Shown here: positions 24,340 through 33,400 of the stretch, piece by piece
How positions within the stretch are numbered: position 1 is the first letter of the stretch
Layout of the letters: the number at the start of each line of letters is the position of its first letter
Source: Candidatus Pseudoscillospira faecavium
GTDB lineage: Bacteria; Bacillota; Clostridia; Oscillospirales; Oscillospiraceae
Direction: 5' to 3'
Assembly: GCA_904420565.1 (NCBI GenBank)
Contig: CAJFVV010000056.1
Location: 1-47,111 of the forward strand
Length of the DNA: 47,111 nucleotides
Position numbers and translations under genes: made by a program
Notes under the pieces: generated by a model
The model's database searches: none
What the model was told of the DNA's origin: nothing
The model's input: only the letters and a program-made list of their open reading frames with translations

Positions 24340-24378
24340 ACAGCGCCGGAGGACATTTCCTTCCGGCGCTGTTTTTTG
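24340..24378. terminator. Bidirectional terminator between the SEDS gene and the coiled-coil gene
   Basis: ACAGCGCCGGA and TCCGGCGCTGT pair around a GGACATTTCCT loop; T-runs on both strands, serving convergent genes. Confidence 0.85.
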
Positions 24379-24385
24379 TGGAGTT

Positions 24386-25276
24386 TCAGGCATCTAATAT
24401 AAAGGACCGCCGCTGCTGTTCCAGCGCGCTGCATTCCTGCTCCAGGGCAGCCTTTCGGGCGGCCAGGGCCTGCTGGATTTCGCGCACCTGAATTTGAGCG
24501 GACAGCACTTCGTTTTGCGCGTCCCGGATTTTGCCCAATACCGACCAGCTGGAAAAAATGTCATCAAAGAAATAGTCTGCAAAGCGCAAAAATCCGTCGA
24601 CTTGTATCTGAAGATTGGCGCGGACCATCACATCGGCCAGTTCGGCCTGATAAGTATGCAGCTGGAACTGCAGTTCATTGATGCGCTCCTGGGCATCGTT
24701 GATATGGTCATATTTGGCCATGTCCGCCAGCAGCCCGCCGCCCCATAGATCCCAGGTGCCCCAGTTTTGGGCGCTGTCAAATTCCCGGGAGATGGCGTCA
24801 AGTTTTTGCAGCACCCGATCGCCGGCATCCAGCGCTTCCTGCAGCTCCATCAGCTGGGCGCGATCTTCATCCAGCTTATTTTCGATGCGGCAAAGCTGCA
24901 TGCCGGAAACGGGGTTCTCTGTCTTCAGTGCTTCTGCCTTGGCGGCAAGGGTGCGTTCAAACGCTTTTTCCGCACCGGAGAGCGCCTGCAGCTGTGCAGA
25001 CAGGGAGAGCGACTGCTGTTCCAGGGCCTCAATTTGCCGCAGCGCGCTGTCGTGTTTGAGGGCGGCAGCATAGGCTTCTGCCTGTTCCTGCTCCAGCTTT
25101 TCCTCTTTGCGGCTGGCGATGGCGTACAAAATGGAGGAAAGGGTGATGTGTTCGAGCTTGTCCACATCGGATTGCTCTTTTTCACGGATTGCACGCAGCT
25201 GCTGTTCTTTTTCCCGCAGCTGTGTGAGCTGGTCGTGCAGCGAGGACAGCGCTGCCTGCAGCTGCGTGCGATGCAC
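24386..25276 (-). CDS. Conserved-looking coiled-coil protein with a WGTWDLWGGG motif
   Basis: A 296-residue protein that is nearly all heptad-like helix, rich in Gln, Glu and Ala: residues about 1-60, 75-150 and 215-290. In the middle stands the sequence NWGTWDLWGGGLLADMAKYD (about 167-186), a Trp/Gly hinge that breaks the coil, followed by HINDAQERINELQFQLHTYQ. I recall similar coiled-coil/WGGG proteins in Firmicutes, but no function. No signal peptide or membrane helix is visible, so it is probably cytosolic. It starts at a GTG (25276) with only an A-rich AAAAAAGA upstream; the start is uncertain. Confidence 0.6.
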   Translation of the reverse strand: MHRTQLQAALSSLHDQLTQLREKEQQLRAIREKEQSDVDKLEHITLSSILYAIASRKEEKLEQEQAEAYAAALKHDSALRQIEALEQQSLSLSAQLQALSGAEKAFERTLAAKAEALKTENPVSGMQLCRIENKLDEDRAQLMELQEALDAGDRVLQKLDAISREFDSAQNWGTWDLWGGGLLADMAKYDHINDAQERINELQFQLHTYQAELADVMVRANLQIQVDGFLRFADYFFDDIFSSWSVLGKIRDAQNEVLSAQIQVREIQQALAARKAALEQECSALEQQRRSFILDA

Positions 25277-25456
25277 TCTTTTTTATAAGATACCACAGCC
25301 CTGCCGGAATGAAAAGAGCTGCCCGGGATGAGGCAGAGAAAAACTGCAAAATTTTACCATGGAAGGAATTTGCGCCGCTGCTGCATATCCTGCCTTCGAG
25401 CGCAAACAATAACTACCACAAAGCACATGAAATTCAAATTGTGGGAGGTTTTTGTT

Positions 25457-26446
25457 GTGATGCAAATCAATTTGCACGCATTGCGTGCGCGCGCGGCGCT
25501 TGTGCTTTCCGCTGCTGTGCTGGGCGGCATGGTGCTGCCGGCCTATGCAGCGCCGGAAAGCGTGGACAGCGTGGACGAACTGGTGGTCATGCCCATCGCG
25601 GAAAATCAGGATTGTGCCACCTATCAGGGGGTGCGTGTCCAGGGAAAGCTGCGCGCCACAGATCCGGATGGCGGAGCGCTGACCTATGAGCTGGTGGAGA
25701 TGCCCAAAAAAGGAACAGTCACGCTGGATGAAGAGGACGGATCTGTATTTGTTTATACCCCAAACGAGGGGAAAACGGGAAAGGATTCCTTTTCTTTTTG
25801 CGTGACTGATGAGGACGGCAATGTTTCGGATCCCGCTGTGGTCAAGATGGATATCCTCAAGGGAAAGACCGATATTCGCTACAGCGATATGGAGGATAAT
25901 GCGGCCCACGCAGCGTCGATTCGTCTGGCGGAGGAAGGGGTGTTCACCGGGCGGCAGGTGGGCAGCACCTTTTTCTTCGATCCCAATGAACCTGTGAGCC
26001 GCAGTGAATTTCTGACCATGGCCATGGCGGCTGCCGGCATCGATGATTTGGAGCAGGTCAGTGTGACGGGATTCAGCGACGATGAGAGCATTCCCACCTG
26101 GGCAAAATCCTACGCATCGGAGGCATTGAACCAGGGCGTGATCTCCGGTAAAGTGGATCAGGACCGGGTGGTTTTTTCAGGAGATGAGCCCATCACCTAC
26201 AGCGAGGCTGCAACGATTTTGAACCGCGTGCTGGCCATCACCGATGTGGATGTGGAAAACTTTTCGGGAGAAAATGTGCCGGCCTGGGCGGTGCAGTCTG
26301 TGGCCAATTTGTCATCGGTGGATGTGCTGAGCAGCAATACCGATTGCAGCGCCAGGCTCAACCGTGCGGCAGCGGCGGAAATGCTGTGTGCGGCCATGGA
26401 TTTGATGGAGACTAAAAACAGCGGAGCCTTTCAGTGGCTGAATTAA
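25457..26446 (+). CDS. Surface protein with cadherin-like repeat and three SLH-type segments
   Basis: A secreted protein of about 329 residues. A signal peptide (LHALRARAALVLSAAVLGGM, cleaved after AYA) leads to a bacterial cadherin/Big_9-like domain (GVRVQGKLRATDPDGGALTY, GTVTLDEEDGSVFVYTPNEG, TGKDSFSFCVTDEDGNVS). Three S-layer-homology-type segments follow: DMEDNAAHAASIRLAEEGVF, FSDDESIPTWAKSYASEALN and FSGENVPAWAVQSVANLSSV. SLH domains bind pyruvylated wall polymers, so it should sit on the cell wall. The start is GTG at 25457 or ATG at 25460, with GGGAGG 10-12 bases upstream. A terminator follows at once; single-gene unit. Confidence 0.8.
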   Translation: MMQINLHALRARAALVLSAAVLGGMVLPAYAAPESVDSVDELVVMPIAENQDCATYQGVRVQGKLRATDPDGGALTYELVEMPKKGTVTLDEEDGSVFVYTPNEGKTGKDSFSFCVTDEDGNVSDPAVVKMDILKGKTDIRYSDMEDNAAHAASIRLAEEGVFTGRQVGSTFFFDPNEPVSRSEFLTMAMAAAGIDDLEQVSVTGFSDDESIPTWAKSYASEALNQGVISGKVDQDRVVFSGDEPITYSEAATILNRVLAITDVDVENFSGENVPAWAVQSVANLSSVDVLSSNTDCSARLNRAAAAEMLCAAMDLMETKNSGAFQWLN

Positions 26447-26451
26447 AAAAC

Positions 26452-26484
26452 GAGAAAAGAGGGAGAATTTCTCCCTCTTTTTTC
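26452..26484 (+). terminator. Terminator of the SLH-protein gene
   Basis: AAAGAGGGAGAA and TTCTCCCTCTTT pair around a tiny loop, followed by TTTT. Confidence 0.8.
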
Positions 26485-26496
26485 TGCTGGATTGGA

Positions 26497-26525
26497 TTGT
26501 ATCTGTGCCGTGGTTGTGATATATT
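26497..26525 (+). promoter_or_regulatory. Promoter of the ddl-murF operon
   Basis: TTGTAT (26497-26502), 17-base spacer, TATATT (26520-26525), about 80 bases before ddl. Confidence 0.6.
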
Positions 26526-26611
26526 ATATTCTGTATTTTTATGAAGAAAAAAGAGGTTCTCTCTTTTTCCATAGGATAGACGAAGCGCCGTTCGGCGTGT
26601 GGAGGCATTGT

Positions 26612-27664
26612 ATGAAAATTGCAGTTTTGGCGGGCGGGCTGAGCACCGAACGCAATATTTCCTTTATTTCCGGCAGCAACGTGTGCCGTGCCCTGCGGGA
26701 GCGCGGCCATCGGGCGGCGGTAGCCGATCTGTTTTTGGGATTTGAATCGGTGGAAGTGGCGCCGGAAATGGCGTTTGATGCGCCGGACGGGCTGCTGTCC
26801 ACCATTCCCACCGGCCGGGAAGAGCCGGATCTGGAGGCCATCCGCGCCAGCCGGAAAGATCAGAGCGCCAGCATTTTCGGGCCGGGCGTACTGGATTTCT
26901 GCAAAGCTGCGGATGTTGTCTTTTTGGCGCTGCACGGACAGTGCGGCGAGGATGGCCGTGTGCAGGCGGCGTTTGACCTGATGGGAATTCCATACACAGG
27001 GGCGGATTACCGCAGCAGCGCCATGGCGATGGATAAGGCCATCACCAAGGTGATGATGGAATCCGCCGGAATCCTGACCCCCAGGTGGCAGGAGTTTACA
27101 TATGGACAGGAAGACATCCCGGCGCTGTGCGCGCAGATTCAGTGTCCCTGTGTTGTCAAGGTGGTCACCGGCGGCTCCTCGTTAGGTGTGCAGGTGGTGG
27201 ATACAGCGCAGATGCTGGGCGCAGCGCTGCAGCAGTGCCTGAAATACGGAAATCACATTGTGGTGGAAGAGAAAATTGAGGGGCGGGAGCTGACCTGCGG
27301 CGTGCTGGGGGACCGCTATTTGCCTGCGGTGGAAATCATCCCGGACGAAGCGGGCTACGATTATCAGAACAAGTACAACGGCGCTACCCGGGAGATCTGC
27401 CCCGCGCCCATCACAGAAGAGGAGCAGCGGCTTTTGGGGGAGACCACGCTGAAGCTTTATCACAAGCTGGGCCTGTCCGTCTATTCCCGGGCAGACTTTC
27501 TGCTGACAGAGGACGGCAGGGCCTATTGCCTGGAAATCAACACCCTGCCTGGTATGACGCCCACCAGTTTGATTCCCCAGGAGGCGGCTGCCGTGGGCAT
27601 TTCCTATGGTGAGCTGTGTGAACAGATCATTGCCCTGTCCCTGCAGGAAAGGGGCGTGAGGTGA
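26612..27664 (+). CDS. ddl: D-alanine--D-alanine ligase
   Basis: A 350-residue ATP-grasp ligase joining two D-alanines for peptidoglycan. Diagnostic segments: LAGGLSTERNISFISG at the N-terminus, FLALHGQCGEDGRVQAAFDL, GADYRSSAMAMDKAITKVMM, VKVVTGGSSLGVQVV (ATP grasp), EGRELTCGVLGD and LEINTLPGMTPTSLIPQEAA. The start ATG at 26612 has GGAGG seven bases upstream; the frame is open to 26492 but without support. The murF start lies two bases beyond its stop, so D-Ala-D-Ala and its ligation to the muropeptide are encoded together. Confidence 0.95.
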   Translation: MKIAVLAGGLSTERNISFISGSNVCRALRERGHRAAVADLFLGFESVEVAPEMAFDAPDGLLSTIPTGREEPDLEAIRASRKDQSASIFGPGVLDFCKAADVVFLALHGQCGEDGRVQAAFDLMGIPYTGADYRSSAMAMDKAITKVMMESAGILTPRWQEFTYGQEDIPALCAQIQCPCVVKVVTGGSSLGVQVVDTAQMLGAALQQCLKYGNHIVVEEKIEGRELTCGVLGDRYLPAVEIIPDEAGYDYQNKYNGATREICPAPITEEEQRLLGETTLKLYHKLGLSVYSRADFLLTEDGRAYCLEINTLPGMTPTSLIPQEAAAVGISYGELCEQIIALSLQERGVR

Positions 27665-27665
27665 G

Positions 27666-29039
27666 ATGCTGAAGCTCACTGTGGGCGACCTGCTGTCAGC
27701 GGTGCATGGAACGCTTTTGGCGGGAGAGCGGACGCAGACCATTACAGCGGTGGAAACAGACAGCCGCGCCTGCTGTGCCGGCGCGCTGTTTGTGCCCCTG
27801 ATTGCAGCCCGGGACGGCCATGATTTTATCGGTGCGGCGTTCAGCGCCGGCGCAGAAGGGACGCTGTGCTCCCGCCGACCGGAAGCTTTTGTGCCGGGAA
27901 AGTTTTACATTCACGCAGAGGATACCCGCCTGGCGCTGAAAGCGCTGGCGTCCTGGTATCGCGGGCGGTTTGACATTCCCTTTGTGCAGATCACAGGCAG
28001 TGTGGGAAAAACCACCACCAAGGAGATGATCGCCGCGGTGCTGTCGGAGCATTTCTGCACGCTGAAAACCGAGGGCAATTTCAACAATGACATCGGCGTG
28101 CCCAAAACCCTGCTCCGCCTGATGCCGGAGCACGAGGCGGCGGTGATTGAAACCGGAATGAATCATTTCGGGGAGATTCGCTATCTTGGGGAGATGGTGC
28201 GCCCGGATATTGCAGTGATCAGCAATGTGGGGGATGCGCATATTGAAAACCTGGGCAGCCGGGAAGGAATCCTGCGGGCCAAGAGTGAAATTTTTGAGCA
28301 TTTGAAAAAGACCGGCTTTGCTGTGCTCAACGGGGATGATGCGCTGCTCAACACGCTGCATCCCGATGTCCCCGTGTACCGCTGCGGCGAAGGAAAGCAC
28401 TGCGATGTGCGCGTGAGCCGGGTGGAAGAGCACGGCATTGAAGAAGTTTCCTGCCGGGTGGAAACTGGACAGGAGCGCTATGACCTGCGCATTCCTGCGC
28501 CCGGCCGCCATATGATTTACAGCGCGGCCATGGCGGCTGTGATTGGCCGGCAGCTGGGCCTTTCCCGGGAAGAAATCCAGGCGGGTGTTGCCCACTATGA
28601 GCCTGCGGGCGAGCGCATGCGCAGAATTGAGCGCCCGGACGGCGTTCTGATTCTGTCGGACTGCTACAACGCCAATCCCCAGTCTATGGCGGCGGCGATT
28701 CACACCTTGGCGCGCAGTGGCCGGGCGCAAACGGTCGCTGTTTTGGGCGATATGGGAGAACTGGGTGCGCTTTCGCCCCAGGCGCATTATGAGATGGGCG
28801 CCTGCTGTGCCAAAGAGGGCGTGGAAACCGTGATCGCCGTGGGCGAACAGTCGAAGGAGATTGCCCGCGGCGCCCGGGAAGGCGGCTGCACGGATGTTCA
28901 CTGGTGCGCTGGACGGGAACAAGCCTGTGCGCTGCTTTCGGCAGTGCTGCGCAAACATGCGGCGGTGCTGGTAAAGGCCAGCCATGCCATGCAGTTTCAG
29001 CAGATCACGGCGTATTTGACGAACCTTTCAGAGATATGA
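27666..29039 (+). CDS. murF: UDP-MurNAc-tripeptide--D-Ala-D-Ala ligase
   Basis: A 457-residue Mur ligase. The N-terminus MLKLTVGDLLSAVHGTLL is MurF-like. The ATP-binding loop is ITGSVGKTTTKEMIAAVL (about residues 110-127), with TEGNFNNDIGVPKTLLRL, ETGMNHFGEI and VGDAHIENLGSREGI. LSDCYNANPQSMAAAIHTLA and VLGDMGELG mark the C-terminal half. It adds the dipeptide made by Ddl, encoded directly before it. GTGAG just before ATG is a modest ribosome site; coupling to ddl is likely. Confidence 0.95.
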   Translation: MLKLTVGDLLSAVHGTLLAGERTQTITAVETDSRACCAGALFVPLIAARDGHDFIGAAFSAGAEGTLCSRRPEAFVPGKFYIHAEDTRLALKALASWYRGRFDIPFVQITGSVGKTTTKEMIAAVLSEHFCTLKTEGNFNNDIGVPKTLLRLMPEHEAAVIETGMNHFGEIRYLGEMVRPDIAVISNVGDAHIENLGSREGILRAKSEIFEHLKKTGFAVLNGDDALLNTLHPDVPVYRCGEGKHCDVRVSRVEEHGIEEVSCRVETGQERYDLRIPAPGRHMIYSAAMAAVIGRQLGLSREEIQAGVAHYEPAGERMRRIERPDGVLILSDCYNANPQSMAAAIHTLARSGRAQTVAVLGDMGELGALSPQAHYEMGACCAKEGVETVIAVGEQSKEIARGAREGGCTDVHWCAGREQACALLSAVLRKHAAVLVKASHAMQFQQITAYLTNLSEI

Positions 29040-29063
29040 GAACCATTTACAGGAGAGACTCCG

Positions 29064-30965
29064 ATGATCGATATCAATGTTTCAGGTCTTGTGAAATCGT
29101 TTGACCTGGAGAAGAATGTGCTCGACGGCATCACCTTCCAGATTGATTCCGGCGAACGAGTGGGCCTGCTGGGCAAAAACGGCGGCGGAAAAAGCACGCT
29201 GTTCAAAATTCTGACCGGCGAGCTGGACTATGACAGCGGCGAAGTGATGATTGCGCCGCACCGGCGTATCGGCCTGATTTCTCAGATTCCGGTTTATCCC
29301 GCGGGTTATACCGTGGAAGATGTGCTGGAGAGCGCCTTTGCGCGCATCCACGATATGGAGCGGGAATTGAAAAATATGGAAGCGCGCATGGGCAGCGGCG
29401 ATGAGGACCCGGCACTGCTGCGCCGCTATGGGGAGCTGTCCACTGCCTTTGAAGGCATGGGCGGCTATCAGACCAAGACGGAGCTGAATAAAGTGGCCGC
29501 GGGCCTGTCCATTCCGGCAAAGATGCGCGAAAGGCTGTTTGATTCGCTTTCCGGCGGGGAAAAGACCCGGGTAAACCTGGGGCGTCTGATTCTGGAGGAT
29601 ACGGATATTCTGCTTCTCGACGAGCCTACCAACCATTTGGATCTGCACGCGGTGGAATGGCTGGAGGACTATATTGCCCACTTCAAAGGCACAGTGCTCA
29701 CCATTTCCCACGACCGCTATTTCCTGGACCGCACAGTGGACCGGGTGATTGAAATTCTGGACGGAAAAGCAGAATTTTACGCGGGCAACTATTCCTTTTA
29801 TGCTGAAGAAAAAGAGCGCCGGTATGAAGAGCGGCTGCGGCAATACGAAAAGAATCAGGCCAAAATCGAGCAGCTTTCCGAGGCTGCGGAAAAGATGCGC
29901 CTGTGGGCCTTTCAGGGAAACGACAAAATGTACAAACGCGCCATTGTCATGGAGCGGCGGATTGAAAAGCTTGACACTGTGGAAAAGCCCACCCGGGAGC
30001 GCGGCATGACCGCCTCTTTCAGCGAGCGGGAGTTTGCCGGGGACGAAGTATTTTCCCTGCGGGATTTGTCCATGGCCTACGATGGACGGATGCTGTTTTC
30101 CGATGTGAACCTGAAAGTCCTGGGGGGCGAACGCATTGCTCTGATTGGGGACAACGGCACCGGAAAATCCACCTTTTTGAAAATTTTGCTGGGAGAGGAG
30201 AAGCCTGCCGGCGGCCGCGTCAAAATCGGCCCTGCGGTGAAGATGGCCTATCTTCCGCAGATTGTTGCCTTTCCCCACAGCGAGCGCAATCTGGTGGACA
30301 CGATGATTTATGAAACCGACTGTTCTGCCCAGACGGCCCGCAACCGGCTGGCAGCTTTTCGCTTCCGGGGCGAGGACGTGTTCAAAAGCGTCTCGGTGCT
30401 CTCCGGCGGTGAGCTCAGCCGGCTGAAATTGTGTATCCTGATGGATGAAGATATTAATTTCCTGATTTTGGACGAGCCTACCAACCATCTGGATATTGCA
30501 TCCAGGGAGTGGATTGAGAGCGCCGTGGAACAGTTCGGCGGAACGCTGCTGTTTGTTTCCCACGACCGGTATTTTATCAACAAATTTGCCACCCGGATTT
30601 GGGAACTGGAAAATGGCGTTATCACCGATTATCCCTTTGGCTTTGAGCGCTACCGCGCCATTAAGGCGCAGCAGCGGGAAGTGTCGGCTGCGGCGGCAAA
30701 GGAAGAAAAACCAGAGAAAAAAGTGAAAAAAGCGGTGCCCAAGGGCGGCCGCAGCATCAACACCGCCCGCCGCCAGCTGACGATTTGCGAACGGGAAATT
30801 TCCAAGGCGGAAACCCGGCTGCAGACACTGGATCAGGCGATTGAGGAAAATGCATGTGATTATGAAAAGCTCAATGCACTGTGCCAGGAGCGGGAGCAGG
30901 CGCACCAGGAACTGGATGCGCTGTATGAACGGTGGTCTGCGCTGGCAGAAGAGGTGGAGGGATGA
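29064..30965 (+). CDS. ABC-F family ATPase (ribosome-associated type)
   Basis: A 633-residue protein with two ABC modules and no membrane part, as in ABC-F proteins. Module 1: GLLGKNGGGKSTLFKIL, LSGGEKTRVNLGRLIL, DEPTNHLDL. Module 2: LIGDNGTGKSTFLKILL, LSGGELSRLKLCIL, DEPTNHLDI. The linker between them holds the charged helices (EKERRYEERLRQYEKNQAKI). The C-terminal 90 residues are a coiled coil (TARRQLTICEREISKAETRL). ABC-F proteins act on the ribosome E-site; resistance or general translation roles cannot be told apart by sequence here. The start ATG at 29064 follows AGGAGAG; it is 24 bases after murF. Confidence 0.88.
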   Translation: MIDINVSGLVKSFDLEKNVLDGITFQIDSGERVGLLGKNGGGKSTLFKILTGELDYDSGEVMIAPHRRIGLISQIPVYPAGYTVEDVLESAFARIHDMERELKNMEARMGSGDEDPALLRRYGELSTAFEGMGGYQTKTELNKVAAGLSIPAKMRERLFDSLSGGEKTRVNLGRLILEDTDILLLDEPTNHLDLHAVEWLEDYIAHFKGTVLTISHDRYFLDRTVDRVIEILDGKAEFYAGNYSFYAEEKERRYEERLRQYEKNQAKIEQLSEAAEKMRLWAFQGNDKMYKRAIVMERRIEKLDTVEKPTRERGMTASFSEREFAGDEVFSLRDLSMAYDGRMLFSDVNLKVLGGERIALIGDNGTGKSTFLKILLGEEKPAGGRVKIGPAVKMAYLPQIVAFPHSERNLVDTMIYETDCSAQTARNRLAAFRFRGEDVFKSVSVLSGGELSRLKLCILMDEDINFLILDEPTNHLDIASREWIESAVEQFGGTLLFVSHDRYFINKFATRIWELENGVITDYPFGFERYRAIKAQQREVSAAAAKEEKPEKKVKKAVPKGGRSINTARRQLTICEREISKAETRLQTLDQAIEENACDYEKLNALCQEREQAHQELDALYERWSALAEEVEG

Positions 30966-31717
30966 AGCGAAGCGAAAAGGTATGTGTGGCTGCGGCTGCC
31001 TGCTTTGGCGTGCTGGGGCTGTTCTGTGTGATATTCCGTTTCTTTGGCATGCGGTTTTCCGGCTTTTTATGCATCGGTGTGGCGCTGCTTTTGCTCCTGT
31101 TTTTCTTTCTGGGCCGGTTGGGGCGGCGCAGGCAGATTTGGAAGAAACTGCGGATGCTGCTCTGCGCTGCAGTTGTCGTGGGGCTGGCCGTGTTTGCAGT
31201 GCTGGAAGCGCAGGTGATGCGCGCGGCGCACAGCGTACCTGCTCCGGCAGATGCGGTGATTGTATTGGGCGCCGGTGTCAACGGCACCCAGCCTTCCCTG
31301 GCGCTGAAAATGCGGCTGGACGCAGCCCTCGCCTATGCGCTGGACTATCCTGACATCCCGCTGGTGCTCTCCGGCGGCCAGGGGTACGGCGAAGAAATCA
31401 GCGAAGCGGAGTGTATGTACCGCTACCTGACGGAAAAGGGCATTGCGCCGGAGCGCCTGCTGCTGGAAGAACAGGCCCGGAATACGGAAGAAAATTTCCG
31501 CTTTTCCAAAGCGGTTTTGGAAGAGAATGGATATGAGGTCGGGCGCATGACAGTGGCGGTGGTGAGCAATGATTTTCACCTTTGCCGCGCCGAGCTTCTG
31601 GCCCGGCGGGAGGGCATCACCCCAACGGGGGTTGGAGCGCCCATTCCGTGGCTGCATCTGGAGCTGAATTACTATATCCGCGAGGCATTTGCCCTTGCGA
31701 AAGCCTATGTATTGTGA
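30962..31717 (+). CDS. YdcF/SanA-like membrane protein (DUF218)
   Basis: A 251-residue protein with three N-terminal membrane helices (about residues 7-28, 33-55 and 65-85), then a DUF218 domain: DAVIVLGAGVNGTQPSLALK, LVLSGGQGYGEEISEAECMY, EEQARNTEENFRFSK and VVSNDFHLCRAELLARREG. Members are thought to act in cell-envelope metabolism (ElyC/SanA/YdcF), though the chemistry is unclear. The position after Ddl and MurF supports an envelope role. Its ATG overlaps the ABC-F stop by four bases. Confidence 0.85.
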   Translation: MKRSEKVCVAAAACFGVLGLFCVIFRFFGMRFSGFLCIGVALLLLLFFFLGRLGRRRQIWKKLRMLLCAAVVVGLAVFAVLEAQVMRAAHSVPAPADAVIVLGAGVNGTQPSLALKMRLDAALAYALDYPDIPLVLSGGQGYGEEISEAECMYRYLTEKGIAPERLLLEEQARNTEENFRFSKAVLEENGYEVGRMTVAVVSNDFHLCRAELLARREGITPTGVGAPIPWLHLELNYYIREAFALAKAYVL

Positions 31718-31732
31718 CAGGAGGAATGCTTT

Positions 31733-32230
31733 GTGAGTGACCGATTGTGTTTGTATTATTCGCGCACAGGAAATACCCGCGCTGCAGCAGAAAAAGTGGC
31801 GGAGCTGCTGGAGGCTGAGCTGGTGGAACTCACCGACGGCAAGGCGCGCGGAGGCATTTTGGGATTTCTTGCCTCCGGATTGGACGCCATGCGCAAAACG
31901 CCCCAGGAGCTGCTGCCGTTTCAAACAGAGCAGCCATTGGGGACCTACGACCATGTGATTGTTGCCACGCCCGTTTGGGCGGGGCGCTGCAGCAGCATTG
32001 TGCACGCTTTTTTGGCGGCTTATGGCAGAGAGCTGCCGCAAAAGGTTTCGTATATTGTGACTCATATGGGCGTTTCTTCTTATAACGAAGTTTGCACCCA
32101 GATGGACCAGTATCTTGCAGCTCCCCACCAGTTTGCCCTGTCGCTGCAGCCCAAGGCGGCGGATTATCACCAGAAACTCTACGATTTTGTGCGTGCTGTC
32201 AGCGGAGAAGAGGCGGAAACGCAGCTGTAG
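31733..32230 (+). CDS. Flavodoxin-like protein
   Basis: A 165-residue flavodoxin-fold protein. The FMN phosphate loop is LYYSRTGNTRAAAEKVAELL (residues 7-26), and VIVATPVWAGRCSSIVHAFL is the second flavin-binding loop. Such proteins carry electrons in place of ferredoxin or serve as quinone or protoporphyrinogen-type reductases; this one is not classified further. The start is GTG at 31733 after GGAGGAATGC. It lies between the DUF218 gene and prfA and is probably cotranscribed with them. Confidence 0.82.
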   Translation: MSDRLCLYYSRTGNTRAAAEKVAELLEAELVELTDGKARGGILGFLASGLDAMRKTPQELLPFQTEQPLGTYDHVIVATPVWAGRCSSIVHAFLAAYGRELPQKVSYIVTHMGVSSYNEVCTQMDQYLAAPHQFALSLQPKAADYHQKLYDFVRAVSGEEAETQL

Positions 32231-32277
32231 GATGACGTGTGCTGCAGACACATGGCTGACAGGAAGGAGAAGGGAAT

Positions 32278-33384
32278 ATGCTGGATAAGCTGAAAGCGCT
32301 GGAACGGCATTACGACGAAATTGAAGCGCAGATGATGGATCCGGCGGTTTACAGTGATGTGGATCAGCTGCGGAAGCTGAGCCGGGAGCAAAAGGAACTG
32401 GCGCCGCTGATTGAAACATTTCGCGCTTTTTGTGCCCGGCAGGCAGACCTGGAGGCTGCACTGGAGCTTGCATCAGAGCCGGAGTTTCAAAGCAGCGCCC
32501 AGGAAGAAATTGGCCAGGCCAAGGAGGAGATTGCACGGCTGCAGGAAGAGATCAAGCTTTTGCTGCTGCCCAAAGATCCCAACGATTTCAAAAATGTGGT
32601 TGTGGAGATCCGTGCCGGCGCCGGTGGGGAAGAAGCGGCGCTGTTTGCCCACTCCCTGATGCGGATGTACACCATGTATGCCGAAAGCAAAGGCTGGCGT
32701 GTGGAAGTGGTCAATTGCAGCGAAACGGAACTGGGCGGCGTGAAGGAAGCGCAGTTTCTGATTGAAGGCGAGGGAGCCTATTCCCGGCTGAAATTTGAAA
32801 GCGGCGTGCACCGGGTGCAGCGGGTGCCGGAAACGGAGGCCCAGGGCCGGATTCAAACCAGCACCGCCACCGTGGCGGTGCTGCCGGAAGCTGAGGCGGT
32901 GGATGTGCAGCTGGATCCGAAAGACCTGCAGATCGACACGTTTCGCTCCTCCGGCGCGGGCGGCCAGCATGTGAATAAAACGGAATCCGCCATCCGCATC
33001 ACCCATTTGCCCACGGGGTTGGTGGTGGAGTGCCAGGATGAACGCAGTCAATATAAAAACAAAGACCGGGCCATGAAGATTTTGGCGTCCCGGCTTTTGG
33101 ACCGGGAGCAGCAAAAGCAGCACAGCGCCATTGCGGCTGAGCGGCGCAGCCAGATCGGCAGCGGCGACCGCAGCGAGCGCATCCGCACCTATAATTTTCC
33201 CCAGGGACGGGTAAGTGACCACCGCATCGGGCTGACACTGTATAAAATCGATGCGATTATGGACGGCGCCCTGGATGAATTGATTGATGCATTGGTGACG
33301 GCGGATCAAGCGGAGCGATTGAAAACCAGCGCCCAGCAGGAAGAAACCAACGGCGGCCAGGCAGTTCCCGGCCCAGGAAAATGA
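32278..33384 (+). CDS. prfA: Peptide chain release factor 1
   Basis: A 368-residue class 1 release factor recognising UAA and UAG. Seen: [40 protein letters not shown] and the GGQ motif [20 protein letters not shown] that triggers peptide release. The RF1 tripeptide-type loop is in the middle part. The usual neighbour prmC, which methylates the GGQ glutamine, is absent: the next gene is sua5. The start ATG follows AAGGAGAAGG. Ends 17 bases before sua5. Confidence 0.95.
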   Translation: MLDKLKALERHYDEIEAQMMDPAVYSDVDQLRKLSREQKELAPLIETFRAFCARQADLEAALELASEPEFQSSAQEEIGQAKEEIARLQEEIKLLLLPKDPNDFKNVVVEIRAGAGGEEAALFAHSLMRMYTMYAESKGWRVEVVNCSETELGGVKEAQFLIEGEGAYSRLKFESGVHRVQRVPETEAQGRIQTSTATVAVLPEAEAVDVQLDPKDLQIDTFRSSGAGGQHVNKTESAIRITHLPTGLVVECQDERSQYKNKDRAMKILASRLLDREQQKQHSAIAAERRSQIGSGDRSERIRTYNFPQGRVSDHRIGLTLYKIDAIMDGALDELIDALVTADQAERLKTSAQQEETNGGQAVPGPGK

Positions 33385-33400
33385 TAAAGAAGGATGTATT

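Noticed and set aside
29082-30905. A 607-codon open frame antisense to the ABC-F gene
   Set aside because: The sense frame has both Walker A motifs and signatures; the antisense protein shows no motif.
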